Shown: in pieces, positions 1 to 6,403 of the stretch
Position numbering within the stretch: position 1 is the stretch's first letter
Layout of the letters: each line of letters opens with the position of its first letter
Origin: Limnochordia bacterium
GTDB taxonomy: Bacteria; Bacillota; Limnochordia; Darwinibacteriales; DTU012
Assembly (NCBI GenBank): GCA_007116995.1
Contig: SKHL01000238.1
Location: 1-6,917 of the forward strand
Reading direction: 5' to 3'
DNA: 6,917 bases
The notes under the pieces: generated by a model
The model's database searches: none
The model's input: the letters and a program-made list of their open reading frames with translations, nothing else
Told to the model about the DNA's origin: nothing
Made by a program: the position numbers and the translations under genes

Positions 1-1
1 A

Positions 2-124
2 TTCGTTTTAGCCAAAAAGGATATTTCTCTTCACCTCCGCGGATCTAGTAACCAAAGACTCATAGATGTGCAGGCCTCTCTCAATAACGGTACTATCATC
101 TTATATCATGAAAAGAGTATATAG
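2..124 (+). CDS. 3' end of an unrecognised protein-coding gene (partial, 40 codons)
   Basis: Frame 2 is open from the window edge to a TAG at 122-124, giving 40 residues that begin FVLAKKDISLHLRG and end TIILYHEKSI. The alternation of hydrophobic and polar residues suggests beta strands in a soluble domain; there is no membrane segment. I do not recognise the family. The frame is supported mainly by context: it ends four bases before a perfect hairpin that also lies just past the end of typA, as expected for two convergent genes sharing a terminator. The other two plus frames hit stops early (TAG at 46-48 in frame 1 and at 9-11 in frame 3). A 40-codon open frame could still arise by chance, so the call is moderate. 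Confidence 0.5.
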   Translation, partial: FVLAKKDISLHLRGSSNQRLIDVQASLNNGTIILYHEKSI

Positions 125-127
125 TTA

Positions 128-160
128 ACAAATGGACTGCTCTACAAGCAGTCCATTTGT
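128..160. terminator. Perfect 14-bp hairpin, probable bidirectional terminator
   Basis: ACAAATGGACTGCT (128-141) is exactly reverse-complemented by 147-160, with a 5-base loop CTACA. It lies 10 bases past the typA stop codon on the minus strand and 3 bases past the stop of the plus-strand partial gene. Neither side has a clean U-tract. On the minus strand the 3' arm runs into ATTTGTTAACTATATA, which is moderately U-rich; the plus side is poorer. Its position between convergent genes supports termination. Whether it works without help from Rho is not clear. Confidence 0.7.
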
Positions 161-170
161 GATGTATAAA

Positions 171-1985
171 TTAGTTCTTTCTCAATTTATCCCGCTCTTG
201 ACGCCCTAAGACAGCTTTACGTAATCGCAAAGACTTCGGAGTTACCTCCAAATATTCATCATTGGCTAAATAGGCTATCGCCTGTTCAAGACTGAGTTGA
301 CGCGGAGGTGTTAGCTTAACGGTATCATCGGAGCCCGATGCACGCATATTCGTGACATGTTTCTTTTTCGCTACATTTACATCTAAATCATCGGGTCGGT
401 TATTCTCCCCTACGATCATACCAGGATACACATCTGTTCCAGGTCCAACGAATAAAACCCCACGTTGTTCTAAATTTGCCAAGGCATAAGACGTGGTGGC
501 TCCAGCCTCCCAAGCGATCATACTACCATTAGACCGTTGTGGAATAGTCCCAGTCCAAGGTCCATAATGGGAGAAGACATGGTGCATAATACCATATCCT
601 TTGGTCTCGGTTAAAAAGGTCGATGCAAAGCCGATTAATCCACGAGCCGGAACTAGGAACTGAACCCGTAAGCGATCTTCCCCTAATGGATCCATGCTCT
701 GCGTTTCACCTTTGCGCTGCCCTATTAACTCCATCACTGCACCTAGATGCGCTTGAGGAACATCGATAACAAGATGCTCAAATGGTTCTTCAACCCCACT
801 TTCGCTATGCCGTAGGATAGGCTCGGGCTTCGATACACAAAACTCATATCTCTCCCGTCGCATAGTTTCAATTAGCACACTTAAATGCAACTCTCCCCGT
901 CCAGAAACTCGAAAGGTGTCTGGGGAATCGGTCTCTTCCACTCGGAGGGCCACATTCGTTTTCTCCTCGCGTAACAGTCGATCCCGTATGTGCCGAGAGG
1001 TTAAATAGTCTCCTTCCCGTCCAGAAAAGGGGCCATCATTCACTCGAAAAATCATAGTTAAGGTGGGTTCATCCACCTGTATGGCCGGTAGTGGCCACGG
1101 ATGATCAAGTTGGTTAATCGTCTCTCCGATTTGAACACTTTCGATCCCGCTAAATGCCGCAATGTCACCGGAGAACACCGTGGCAGTTGGAATCCGTTTT
1201 AACCCAGAGAATGTATATAACTGTGCAATTTTTCCTTTTCTTGACGTATCCCGATCACTATGAGTAATAATAATTTCTTGGCCTTGCCTAATTTGTCCAC
1301 TTCGAACCCGACCTAGGGCTATCCGTCCCACATAATCATCATAGTCTAGATTGGTCACGAGCATTTGTAGTGGACCATCGCGAATAACTTCTGGTGCAGG
1401 TACATACTCAATAATCCCATCTAAAATAGGTAATATATTAGCCCCGGTTTCTTCCAATACGTCTTGTTCAGCACTGGCTTTACCAGACAAAGCTGAAGCA
1501 TAGAACACGGGAAATTCTAACTGTTGATCGTTAGCTCCAAGAGTTACCAATAGATCAAAGACTTCCTCAACTACCCGATCCGGCTCTGAGAAAGGACGAT
1601 CGATTTTGTTGACGACTACAATGGGAGAAAGACCATGTTCGAGCGCTTTCTGTAACACAAAGCGCGTTTGCGGCATAGGCCCTTCCACGGCATCTACAAC
1701 TAAAAGTGCTCCATCCACCATGGTTAGGATTCGTTCCACCTCACCACCGAAATCGGCGTGTCCTGGGGTGTCCACAATATTAATCTTGTGGTCTTGATAT
1801 AATACGGCGATGTTTTTCGCCAGAATTGTGATACCCCGCTCTCGCTCTAATGCGTTAGAATCTAGTACTCGATCCTCTACCTGCTGATTATCTCGAAATA
1901 CACCAGTCTGCTTTAAAATCGCGTCCACTAGTGTTGTTTTGCCATGGTCTACATGGGCAATAATAGCTACATTTCTAATCTCCAA
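171..1985 (-). CDS. typA: Ribosome-associated translational GTPase TypA/BipA
   Basis: This is a 604-residue protein of the EF-G-like TypA/BipA family, whose members bind the 70S ribosome and act in 50S assembly and in cold and stress adaptation. The G domain shows AHVDHGKT (10-17), the RERGITI switch region (48-54), DTPGH (72-76), NKID (126-129) and a G5-like SAL (164-166). A beta-barrel domain II follows (about 205-290), then EF-G III- and V-like domains with SGRGELHLSVLIE (361-373) and RGLIGF (449-454). The family-specific C-terminal domain holds NNRPDD (528-533), VTNMRASG (544-551) and the VTPKSLRLRK (581-590) tail. Length matches the family (about 605-615). The start is TTG (1985-1983), the only start that gives the usual short lead before RNVAIIAHVDHGKT. 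It directly abuts the stop of the upstream gene, so it is probably last in the tldD operon and translationally coupled. Confidence 0.97.
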   Translation of the reverse strand: MEIRNVAIIAHVDHGKTTLVDAILKQTGVFRDNQQVEDRVLDSNALERERGITILAKNIAVLYQDHKINIVDTPGHADFGGEVERILTMVDGALLVVDAVEGPMPQTRFVLQKALEHGLSPIVVVNKIDRPFSEPDRVVEEVFDLLVTLGANDQQLEFPVFYASALSGKASAEQDVLEETGANILPILDGIIEYVPAPEVIRDGPLQMLVTNLDYDDYVGRIALGRVRSGQIRQGQEIIITHSDRDTSRKGKIAQLYTFSGLKRIPTATVFSGDIAAFSGIESVQIGETINQLDHPWPLPAIQVDEPTLTMIFRVNDGPFSGREGDYLTSRHIRDRLLREEKTNVALRVEETDSPDTFRVSGRGELHLSVLIETMRRERYEFCVSKPEPILRHSESGVEEPFEHLVIDVPQAHLGAVMELIGQRKGETQSMDPLGEDRLRVQFLVPARGLIGFASTFLTETKGYGIMHHVFSHYGPWTGTIPQRSNGSMIAWEAGATTSYALANLEQRGVLFVGPGTDVYPGMIVGENNRPDDLDVNVAKKKHVTNMRASGSDDTVKLTPPRQLSLEQAIAYLANDEYLEVTPKSLRLRKAVLGRQERDKLRKN

Positions 1986-2813
1986 TTAGTTTCCACCTAC
2001 TACCTTTCCTAGCAATGAAGCTAATTCATCCAGTCTTTCCCGAGCAGCTGCCTGTCCGTGTTCCACAAACTGATCAACCGCGTTAAAACTAATGGGGCTT
2101 AGATGACCTACTTTTGGTTCGATGATCAAATCAACCATATCTAACTGAACGATTTCATGCTGTCGTTGCAAAATGTTGGCACTATGAATCAGGGCTACTA
2201 CAGGAGTTTGAGGCACTCCGGTTCCAAGCAAGTCAGCATGCACATCGACTCCAATTAGAATCTCAGCCCCAAAGGCCCGGCTCACCTGAGCTGGCAAGTT
2301 CTGAACTAATCCTCCATCCACTAACTCACGCCCTTGATACCTTACAGGCTTATATATCCCAGGGATGGTACAACTAATTCGCACGGCATGAGCTACATCG
2401 CCGTTGTGTAGAACAACAAGCTCTCCCGTAAGAAAGTCGGTCGCTGTAGCCACAAACTCAATGGGCATCTCCTTAAACTCTTTGACTTGAATAATTCGTT
2501 TTAACCAATCCTCAATACCCTGGGAGCTCAAAAGGCCCATATCAAAGAGAGCAGGTTTCGCTAAGAACCACCACTCAGTCTTCCGAGCGAGGCGGTGCAT
2601 TTTTTCACTGTTTACGCCACTAGCCCACAGGGAACCAACAATAGCTCCAGCTGAAGTGCCCACAATTAAGTCGATCGGCATCCCTATCTCTTCAAAGACC
2701 TGCAACACACCAATATGGGAAAGTCCTCGCGCCGCCCCACCTGCTAGGCAAAGACCTATTTTCGGTCGTGAAGGCATGTTCTTAAATCTATCAATTAGTG
2801 CCCTAAACTCCAT
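1986..2813 (-). CDS. Patatin-like phospholipase / RssA-family serine hydrolase
   Basis: This 275-residue protein belongs to the bacterial patatin-like family (RssA/YlbK/NTE type), acyl hydrolases with a Ser-Asp dyad. The oxyanion-hole loop is LAGGAARGLSHIG (23-35), the nucleophile elbow is GTSAG (52-56, Ser54) and the catalytic Asp lies in VDGG (165-168, Asp166), so all key residues are present. There is no signal peptide or membrane segment, which suggests a cytoplasmic or peripheral protein. Length fits the short, single-domain RssA group. ATG at 2813-2811 is preceded by AGAGAGGA with a short spacer, a usable ribosome site. It follows pmbA by 50 bases and its TAA touches the typA start. The substrate cannot be told from sequence: members act on phospholipids or lysophospholipids, and many are uncharacterised. 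The name rssA is not assigned because orthology is not shown. Confidence 0.92.
   Translation of the reverse strand: MEFRALIDRFKNMPSRPKIGLCLAGGAARGLSHIGVLQVFEEIGMPIDLIVGTSAGAIVGSLWASGVNSEKMHRLARKTEWWFLAKPALFDMGLLSSQGIEDWLKRIIQVKEFKEMPIEFVATATDFLTGELVVLHNGDVAHAVRISCTIPGIYKPVRYQGRELVDGGLVQNLPAQVSRAFGAEILIGVDVHADLLGTGVPQTPVVALIHSANILQRQHEIVQLDMVDLIIEPKVGHLSPISFNAVDQFVEHGQAAARERLDELASLLGKVVGGN
1993..1998 (-). promoter_or_regulatory. Ribosome binding site that supports the typA TTG start
   Basis: On the minus strand AGGTGG lies 7 bases before TTG at 1985-1983. It sits inside the last codons of the upstream hydrolase gene (encoding Val-Gly-Gly). No ATG or GTG start in the correct frame lies nearer the conserved N-terminus, so this site decides the start. 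Confidence 0.65.
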
Positions 2814-2834
2814 TATATCCTCTCTTTCGTCTAA

Positions 2835-2849
2835 TGAGAATGATAATTA
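2835..2849. promoter_or_regulatory. Possible Fur-like operator (weak)
   Basis: TGAGAATGATAATTA in the 50-base gap between pmbA and the patatin gene matches the 7-1-7 Fur consensus TGATAATnATTATCA at 11 of 14 informative positions. It lies about 22 bases upstream of the hydrolase start codon. The gap is AT-rich, so a chance match is quite possible, and no good promoter is seen overlapping it. Confidence 0.2.
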
Positions 2850-2863
2850 CCGTTAAATAAATG

Positions 2864-4210
2864 TTATTTCCCTGAAACAGCTAGACCTTTAATCAGTATG
2901 CTAGGACTAGCAGTGCTCCCCCCCATGCCAAATTTTAAATCACTACCTATCCTGGTAACATCCTTCAATAACTGAAAAAAGTTTCCTGCAATGGTAATCT
3001 GATCCACAGGATGATCTATTTTGCCGTTTTTCACATAATACCCATAAGCCCCTAAAGAAAAATCGCCAGATACAGGATTAGCTCCTGAATGTAAACCTTG
3101 CACACTAATGATGATTAACCCTTCATCTAAATCAGCCATTAGCTCATCATAGCTTAGATCCCCAGGTTGAATGAAGAAGTTAGTGGGAGCAATCCTTACA
3201 GGAGACCGAAAGGACCCCTTTGATGCATTGCCAGTAGATGGAATTCCATCTTTCTTCGCCGTTTTTAGATTATGGAGATAGGTAATTAAGACACCGTCCT
3301 TGATGACTTCTTTGGTCTTGGTCGCAACACCCTCACTGTCAAATGGTGCAGAACCTGCACCATCTGGTAATAGTGGATCATCGATCAGAGTGATGGTCTG
3401 TGCTGCTATAGTTTCTCCTATTTTATCCTTAAGAAGTGAAAATCCTTTTTGGACTGATTCTGCCGAAAATACTGATGAGAATGTTTGCAATATACCTCCC
3501 GCTACATCATGCCGTAAAATTACGGGATACTCTTTAGAGTCTATGGTTTGTGCTCCTAACATAGATACCGCTTCTTCCACTGCTTCTTTGGCTAACTCGG
3601 CCACGTTAAAACACTCCCACTTATTACCGACCACAAACCGCCCTGCTGTACGCACTTCGTCTTCATCTTTGACCACTACTGACACATAACTAGCCCCTCC
3701 GTTCCTTTGGTAGGAACGGTCTAAACCCTTAGTATTGGCGATATGCACTTCTCCTTCACCATCAGCGAATAAAGCATAATTTACCGTGGTTACTCGAGGA
3801 TCCAGGGAGTAGGCTTCCTGCTCTAGATTGAGGGCAAATTCAATCTTGTCAGCAACTGAAATATTACTAAAATCCGGATTAAACGCTTCTATCTTAGGAT
3901 ATGTATTACTTCCAGCAAATATATCGATATCATCTGTGCTATCAATAATTATCGCATTCTGTTTGGCATCTTTGATTAACAAGGTGACGGATTGCTGATC
4001 AGGGATCTCTGTATAGGCATAACCCATTCTTCCTTGATACTTACCACGAAACCCGAGACCCCATACTTCACTTAAACTATAGTTGTCAATCTCCTTCTTA
4101 AAAACTCGCACACTAAAATCTCTAGCACTTGTCACGAAAATCTCCATCTCTGTAAACCCAGCCAGTAAGCCTTGGCGAAATAGCTCCTCCTTAAAAACGC
4201 TTATTTCCAT
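2864..4210 (-). CDS. pmbA: TldE/PmbA, non-catalytic partner of the TldD metalloprotease
   Basis: This 448-residue protein is the TldE (PmbA) subunit of the TldD/E heterodimer, which degrades short or unfolded peptides and matures some peptide products (microcin B17 and CcdA in Escherichia coli). Length is close to E. coli PmbA (about 450). The N-terminal domain includes GLGFRGKYQGRMGYAYT (51-67). The conserved C-terminal core includes LHSGANPVSGDFSLGAYGY (373-391) and ends in KGLAVSGK. As expected for TldE, there is no HExxxH: the equivalent stretch reads RHDVAGGILQTF (233-244). ATG at 4210-4208 was chosen over an in-frame ATG at 4306 because it has a GGAAGG/GGGGG ribosome site 7 bases upstream, gives the family N-terminus, and lies only 2 bases after the tldD stop. 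The longer version would overlap tldD by 94 bases. Confidence 0.94.
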   Translation of the reverse strand: MEISVFKEELFRQGLLAGFTEMEIFVTSARDFSVRVFKKEIDNYSLSEVWGLGFRGKYQGRMGYAYTEIPDQQSVTLLIKDAKQNAIIIDSTDDIDIFAGSNTYPKIEAFNPDFSNISVADKIEFALNLEQEAYSLDPRVTTVNYALFADGEGEVHIANTKGLDRSYQRNGGASYVSVVVKDEDEVRTAGRFVVGNKWECFNVAELAKEAVEEAVSMLGAQTIDSKEYPVILRHDVAGGILQTFSSVFSAESVQKGFSLLKDKIGETIAAQTITLIDDPLLPDGAGSAPFDSEGVATKTKEVIKDGVLITYLHNLKTAKKDGIPSTGNASKGSFRSPVRIAPTNFFIQPGDLSYDELMADLDEGLIIISVQGLHSGANPVSGDFSLGAYGYYVKNGKIDHPVDQITIAGNFFQLLKDVTRIGSDLKFGMGGSTASPSILIKGLAVSGK

Positions 4211-4212
4211 CT

Positions 4213-5601
4213 TTATTCCCCCTTCCTTCCACCCACAGTTAGCTGACTTACTCGAACTGTTGGCTGTCCTACATCCGTTGGGATAGACCCGCTTATTGAG
4301 CCACACATTCCTTGTCCCCTAGATAAATTATTGGATACTAGGTCAATCTTTTGTAAAACATCAGCTCCACGTCCGATTAAGGTTGCACCGCGCACAGGTT
4401 GTGTAATCTGTCCATTTTCAATTAGATATCCTTCGGTTACAGCGAAGTTAAACTCTCCTGTGGCTGGATTGACGGAACCACCACCCATATACTTGGCAAA
4501 TAGACCATATTCTGTTTGCCTGATAATGTCATCAAAGCTAGACTGTCCATCACAGATGAAAGTGTTCGTCATACGCGATGTTGGGGCCTGACGATAGCTT
4601 TGTCTGCGACTACTACCCGTAGCTTCCGCATTCATTCGCCGTCCGTTAAGTTTATCAATTAGATATCCAGTAAGAACTCCCTTGTCAATTAACAGATTTC
4701 TACGACATGGGTTCCCCTCATCATCAATGTTTTGTGATCCCCATGCATTTGGGATAGTTCCATCATCTACAGCAGTGACCACATCAGAAGCTATTTTTTG
4801 GCCTATCTTGTCAGTAAAAACCGATGTCCCCTTAGCTACACTTGTCGCTTCGAGACTGTGTCCACAAGCTTCATGAAAGATTACGCCACCAAATCCATTA
4901 TGAATGACTACAGGCATTTTTCTGCTTGGCGCATGCTCTGCATTCACCATCGTTACAGCTATTCTAGCGGCTTCCTTCGCATACTCCTCAATGTCTAGTT
5001 CGGAGAATAGCTCAAAGCCCATATGGCGTCCAGGTCCATAGAAGCCCGATTGCTTCTCCCCATCTTTAGACGCTATTGCACTAATCATTAGTCGGGTCCG
5101 TACTCGCCGATCTTCTACAAATAATCCATCCGAGTTGGCTATTAGTACCTTTTGATCCTGATCAAAATAACCTAAGGTAATCTGGGAAATCAAGGAGTCA
5201 TAATTACTAGCAGCATTGTGTGCTCGTCTCATAATCTCTACTTTTCTCTGCTTCGCTACATCCTGAGGATACGTCCGAATAAGATGGATATTTGCTACGT
5301 CGGTTTTGTTCAGCACAACAGCATCGATCAACTGTTGATCAGCTAGGGCTGCAGCGGCTTCCCTCGCCACTTTTAACAGATTAGCTGGAGACGCATCATT
5401 GGTATAGGCATATACGCATCGATTTTTTTGCATGATGCGTATACCTACGCCAAAATCACGGCCAGATACTCCGTCCTCTACTGAACCATTAACCATCTTA
5501 ATCGTACTACCATACGTGTCCTCAGCAAACACTTCAGAAAAATCACCACCCGTATGAAGAGCGGCTAACAACACTTGGGATACAACGCGTTCTGATATCA
5601 C
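4213..5601 (-). CDS. tldD: TldD metalloprotease, catalytic subunit
   Basis: This 462-residue protein is the metal-bearing subunit of the TldD/E protease. HEACGH (His243, Glu244, His248 from the GTG start; bases 4875-4858) is the HExxxH metal-binding and catalytic motif. Cys433 in GMCGS matches the C-terminal cysteine ligand known in E. coli TldD. Other family marks are the ARGxG-like N-terminal RDFGVGIRI, the GSSRRQSYRQAPTSRMTN block that shapes the active site, and the tail VGQPTVRVSQLTVGG. E. coli TldD is about 481 residues. The GTG at 5601-5599 is preceded by AAAGGAGGAG with a 7-base spacer. An in-frame ATG at 5646 has no ribosome site and would add 15 atypical residues. It is first in the operon with pmbA, the patatin-like gene and typA, and is divergent from the small gene at 5765. 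Confidence 0.96.
   Translation of the reverse strand: MISERVVSQVLLAALHTGGDFSEVFAEDTYGSTIKMVNGSVEDGVSGRDFGVGIRIMQKNRCVYAYTNDASPANLLKVAREAAAALADQQLIDAVVLNKTDVANIHLIRTYPQDVAKQRKVEIMRRAHNAASNYDSLISQITLGYFDQDQKVLIANSDGLFVEDRRVRTRLMISAIASKDGEKQSGFYGPGRHMGFELFSELDIEEYAKEAARIAVTMVNAEHAPSRKMPVVIHNGFGGVIFHEACGHSLEATSVAKGTSVFTDKIGQKIASDVVTAVDDGTIPNAWGSQNIDDEGNPCRRNLLIDKGVLTGYLIDKLNGRRMNAEATGSSRRQSYRQAPTSRMTNTFICDGQSSFDDIIRQTEYGLFAKYMGGGSVNPATGEFNFAVTEGYLIENGQITQPVRGATLIGRGADVLQKIDLVSNNLSRGQGMCGSISGSIPTDVGQPTVRVSQLTVGGRKGE
5411..5443. repeat. Perfect 10-bp inverted repeat inside tldD
   Basis: TATACGCATC (5411-5420) is exactly mirrored by GATGCGTATA (5434-5443) around a 13-base loop that contains a run of seven T (seven A in the tldD mRNA). 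It lies in the tldD coding sequence, over codons for roughly GIRIMQKNRCVYAY. It may form a hairpin in the mRNA about 160 bases from the start codon. No function is shown. Confidence 0.55.
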
Positions 5602-5606
5602 TGAAT

Positions 5607-5616
5607 CTCCTCCTTT
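5607..5616 (-). promoter_or_regulatory. Strong ribosome binding site that decides the tldD GTG start
   Basis: AAAGGAGGAG on the minus strand is an almost complete match to the anti-Shine-Dalgarno complement. Its AAGGAGG core lies 7 bases before GTG at 5601-5599. The alternative upstream ATG (5646) is preceded by GCTTGCCTGA, which has no such match. Confidence 0.85.
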
Positions 5617-5667
5617 ACTTTGGTGAAATCTTCTCACATCTGCCATTCAGGCAAGCCTATTACTCAG

Positions 5668-5696
5668 ATTTTACCTGCTTAGAAAAGTAAATTCTA
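5668..5696 (-). promoter_or_regulatory. Weak candidate promoter for the tldD operon
   Basis: On the minus strand TAGAAT (5696-5691) and TAAAAT (5673-5668) are 17 bases apart. The -10 is 5 of 6 but the -35 only 3 of 6 against TTGACA. It lies about 67 bases upstream of the tldD GTG, a reasonable place, but the match is weak in an AT-rich stretch. Confidence 0.3.
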
Positions 5697-5703
5697 TAAA
5701 TAG

Positions 5704-5732
5704 CTGACGGTACCAATTGAGTATGGTATACT
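5704..5732 (+). promoter_or_regulatory. Sigma-A type promoter (extended -10) for the small gene at 5765
   Basis: CTGACG (5704-5709, 4 of 6 to TTGACA) is followed after 17 bases by TATACT (5727-5732, 5 of 6 to TATAAT), with a TG one base upstream of the -10 box (5724-5725), the extended -10 form. The -10 is overlapped by a small inverted repeat AGTAT-GGT-ATACT (5720-5732) that could be an operator. A start of transcription near 5739 would leave a leader of about 25 bases. Confidence 0.7.
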
Positions 5733-5764
5733 AATAAAACCTAGAGGAAAGGACGATTGTCCCA

Positions 5765-5953
5765 ATGCAACCACAGGATATTATTTGGAGATTACTAGAT
5801 CGCTTAGCTGAGCAAAAACGGATCTTTGAAGATAGTCATGCCCAGTTGGATCCGAAAGAAAATGCCGATTTATTACATGCTCTTTTCGAATGTGAACAAC
5901 TCATTCTTAACCAAAGAAATATTCTAAATCGAGTTCGTCGTCGCTATGAATAG
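5765..5953 (+). CDS. Small protein of unknown function, 62 residues
   Basis: I do not recognise this protein. It begins MQPQDIIWRLLDRLAEQK and ends in the basic stretch NRVRRRYE. The composition is highly charged, with heptad-like spacing of Leu and Ile, which suggests two helices (about 3-28 and 31-58) packed as a hairpin or dimer. There is one cysteine, no signal peptide and no membrane segment. Support for it being real: a well-spaced extended -10 promoter just upstream, a purine-rich AGAGGAAAGGA ribosome site (5743-5753, spacing of 11 bases, a little long), an open frame not antisense to any gene, and a stop only 12 bases from the convergent DUF1893 gene, so it fills the gap neatly. It is divergent from tldD. 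A role as a regulator or a TldD/E-related peptide would be a guess. Confidence 0.65.
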   Translation: MQPQDIIWRLLDRLAEQKRIFEDSHAQLDPKENADLLHALFECEQLILNQRNILNRVRRRYE

Positions 5954-5965
5954 ACTAGCCCAGGG

Positions 5966-6400
5966 TTACTCTACGGGAATGCCTTTGTCATGGAAAAACT
6001 GCAGTAATCGCTTCAAACCTAATGTTGGTTGCTGGATGTCTGCAACGAGTTTCTCCATTGGACAGAGATCCTGACCAGTATTGTCTAGGATATGAGGAAC
6101 AAGTTCTTCCGCAATTACATCAATACTAGCTGTTTCTAGTAGGCGTTTAGCCTCTTCACTCATCAAGGGGGTGTAGATGGCTCGGGCACCATAGGAGATC
6201 AAAAGCATCGCTGCAGCCCGTCCGATTACCTTGTCAGCTACAGAGCACCCTTGAGCGTTTGCTTCAACAGCATGTAAGGCTCTAAGTAATGGCACTAGTC
6301 TATGCTCTTTTAGCCTCTGTAGAACACATCCATCCTTAACAATAACTAAAGACCAGTCACCTTCAATGAATTCTTGTTTTGCTATGTTTAAGTCCGTCAT
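5966..6400 (-). CDS. DUF1893 family protein (cytidine-deaminase-like fold)
   Basis: This 144-residue protein matches the DUF1893 family: an N-terminal LVIVKDGCVLQR strand pair (18-29), the signature SVADKVIGRAAAML (53-66), the YTPLMSEEA segment (76-84), ELVPHILDNTG (99-109) and the CPMEK motif (113-117). From memory of the family, the Thermotoga maritima member TM1506 has a structure placed in the cytidine-deaminase-like superfamily; its reaction is unknown. The classical HAE and PCxxC zinc motifs of deaminases are not visible here, only the single Cys113 in CPMEK, so deaminase activity should not be assumed. ATG at 6400-6398 has an excellent AAGGAGGT ribosome site (6413-6406) that overlaps the stop codon of the upstream nuclease-like gene, indicating coupling. 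It converges on the 62-aa gene. Confidence 0.88.
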   Translation of the reverse strand: MTDLNIAKQEFIEGDWSLVIVKDGCVLQRLKEHRLVPLLRALHAVEANAQGCSVADKVIGRAAAMLLISYGARAIYTPLMSEEAKRLLETASIDVIAEELVPHILDNTGQDLCPMEKLVADIQQPTLGLKRLLQFFHDKGIPVE

Positions 6401-6403
6401 ATC

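Noticed and set aside
2811..2839. TTCTCA-17-TATAAT promoter-like sequence on the minus strand before the patatin gene
   Set aside because: The TATAAT overlaps the start codon (TATAATG), so transcription would begin inside the coding sequence; it is more simply the spacer of the ribosome site plus ATG.
3300..3689. Plus-strand 129-codon open frame
   Set aside because: It is antisense to the conserved core of pmbA and has a Ser/Thr-rich composition typical of a reverse-strand shadow.
4211..4306. In-frame 32-codon N-terminal extension of pmbA
   Set aside because: It overlaps the end of tldD by 94 bases, is not like the family N-terminus, and a good ribosome site precedes the ATG at 4210.
5423..5433. 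A-AAA-AAT slippery heptamer in tldD mRNA as a programmed -1 frameshift
   Set aside because: The -1 frame reaches TGA after a few codons, and the only nearby hairpin has its 5' arm upstream of the slippery site, so there is no proper downstream stimulator.
5602..5646. In-frame 15-codon N-terminal extension of tldD
   Set aside because: No ribosome site precedes the ATG at 5646, while an almost ideal AAGGAGG precedes GTG at 5601; the extension contains that ribosome site as codons.
5954..5965. Terminator between the convergent 62-aa and DUF1893 genes
   Set aside because: The gap is 12 bases and nearby complementarity (AGCCC/GGGTT) leaves a loop too small for a stable hairpin.
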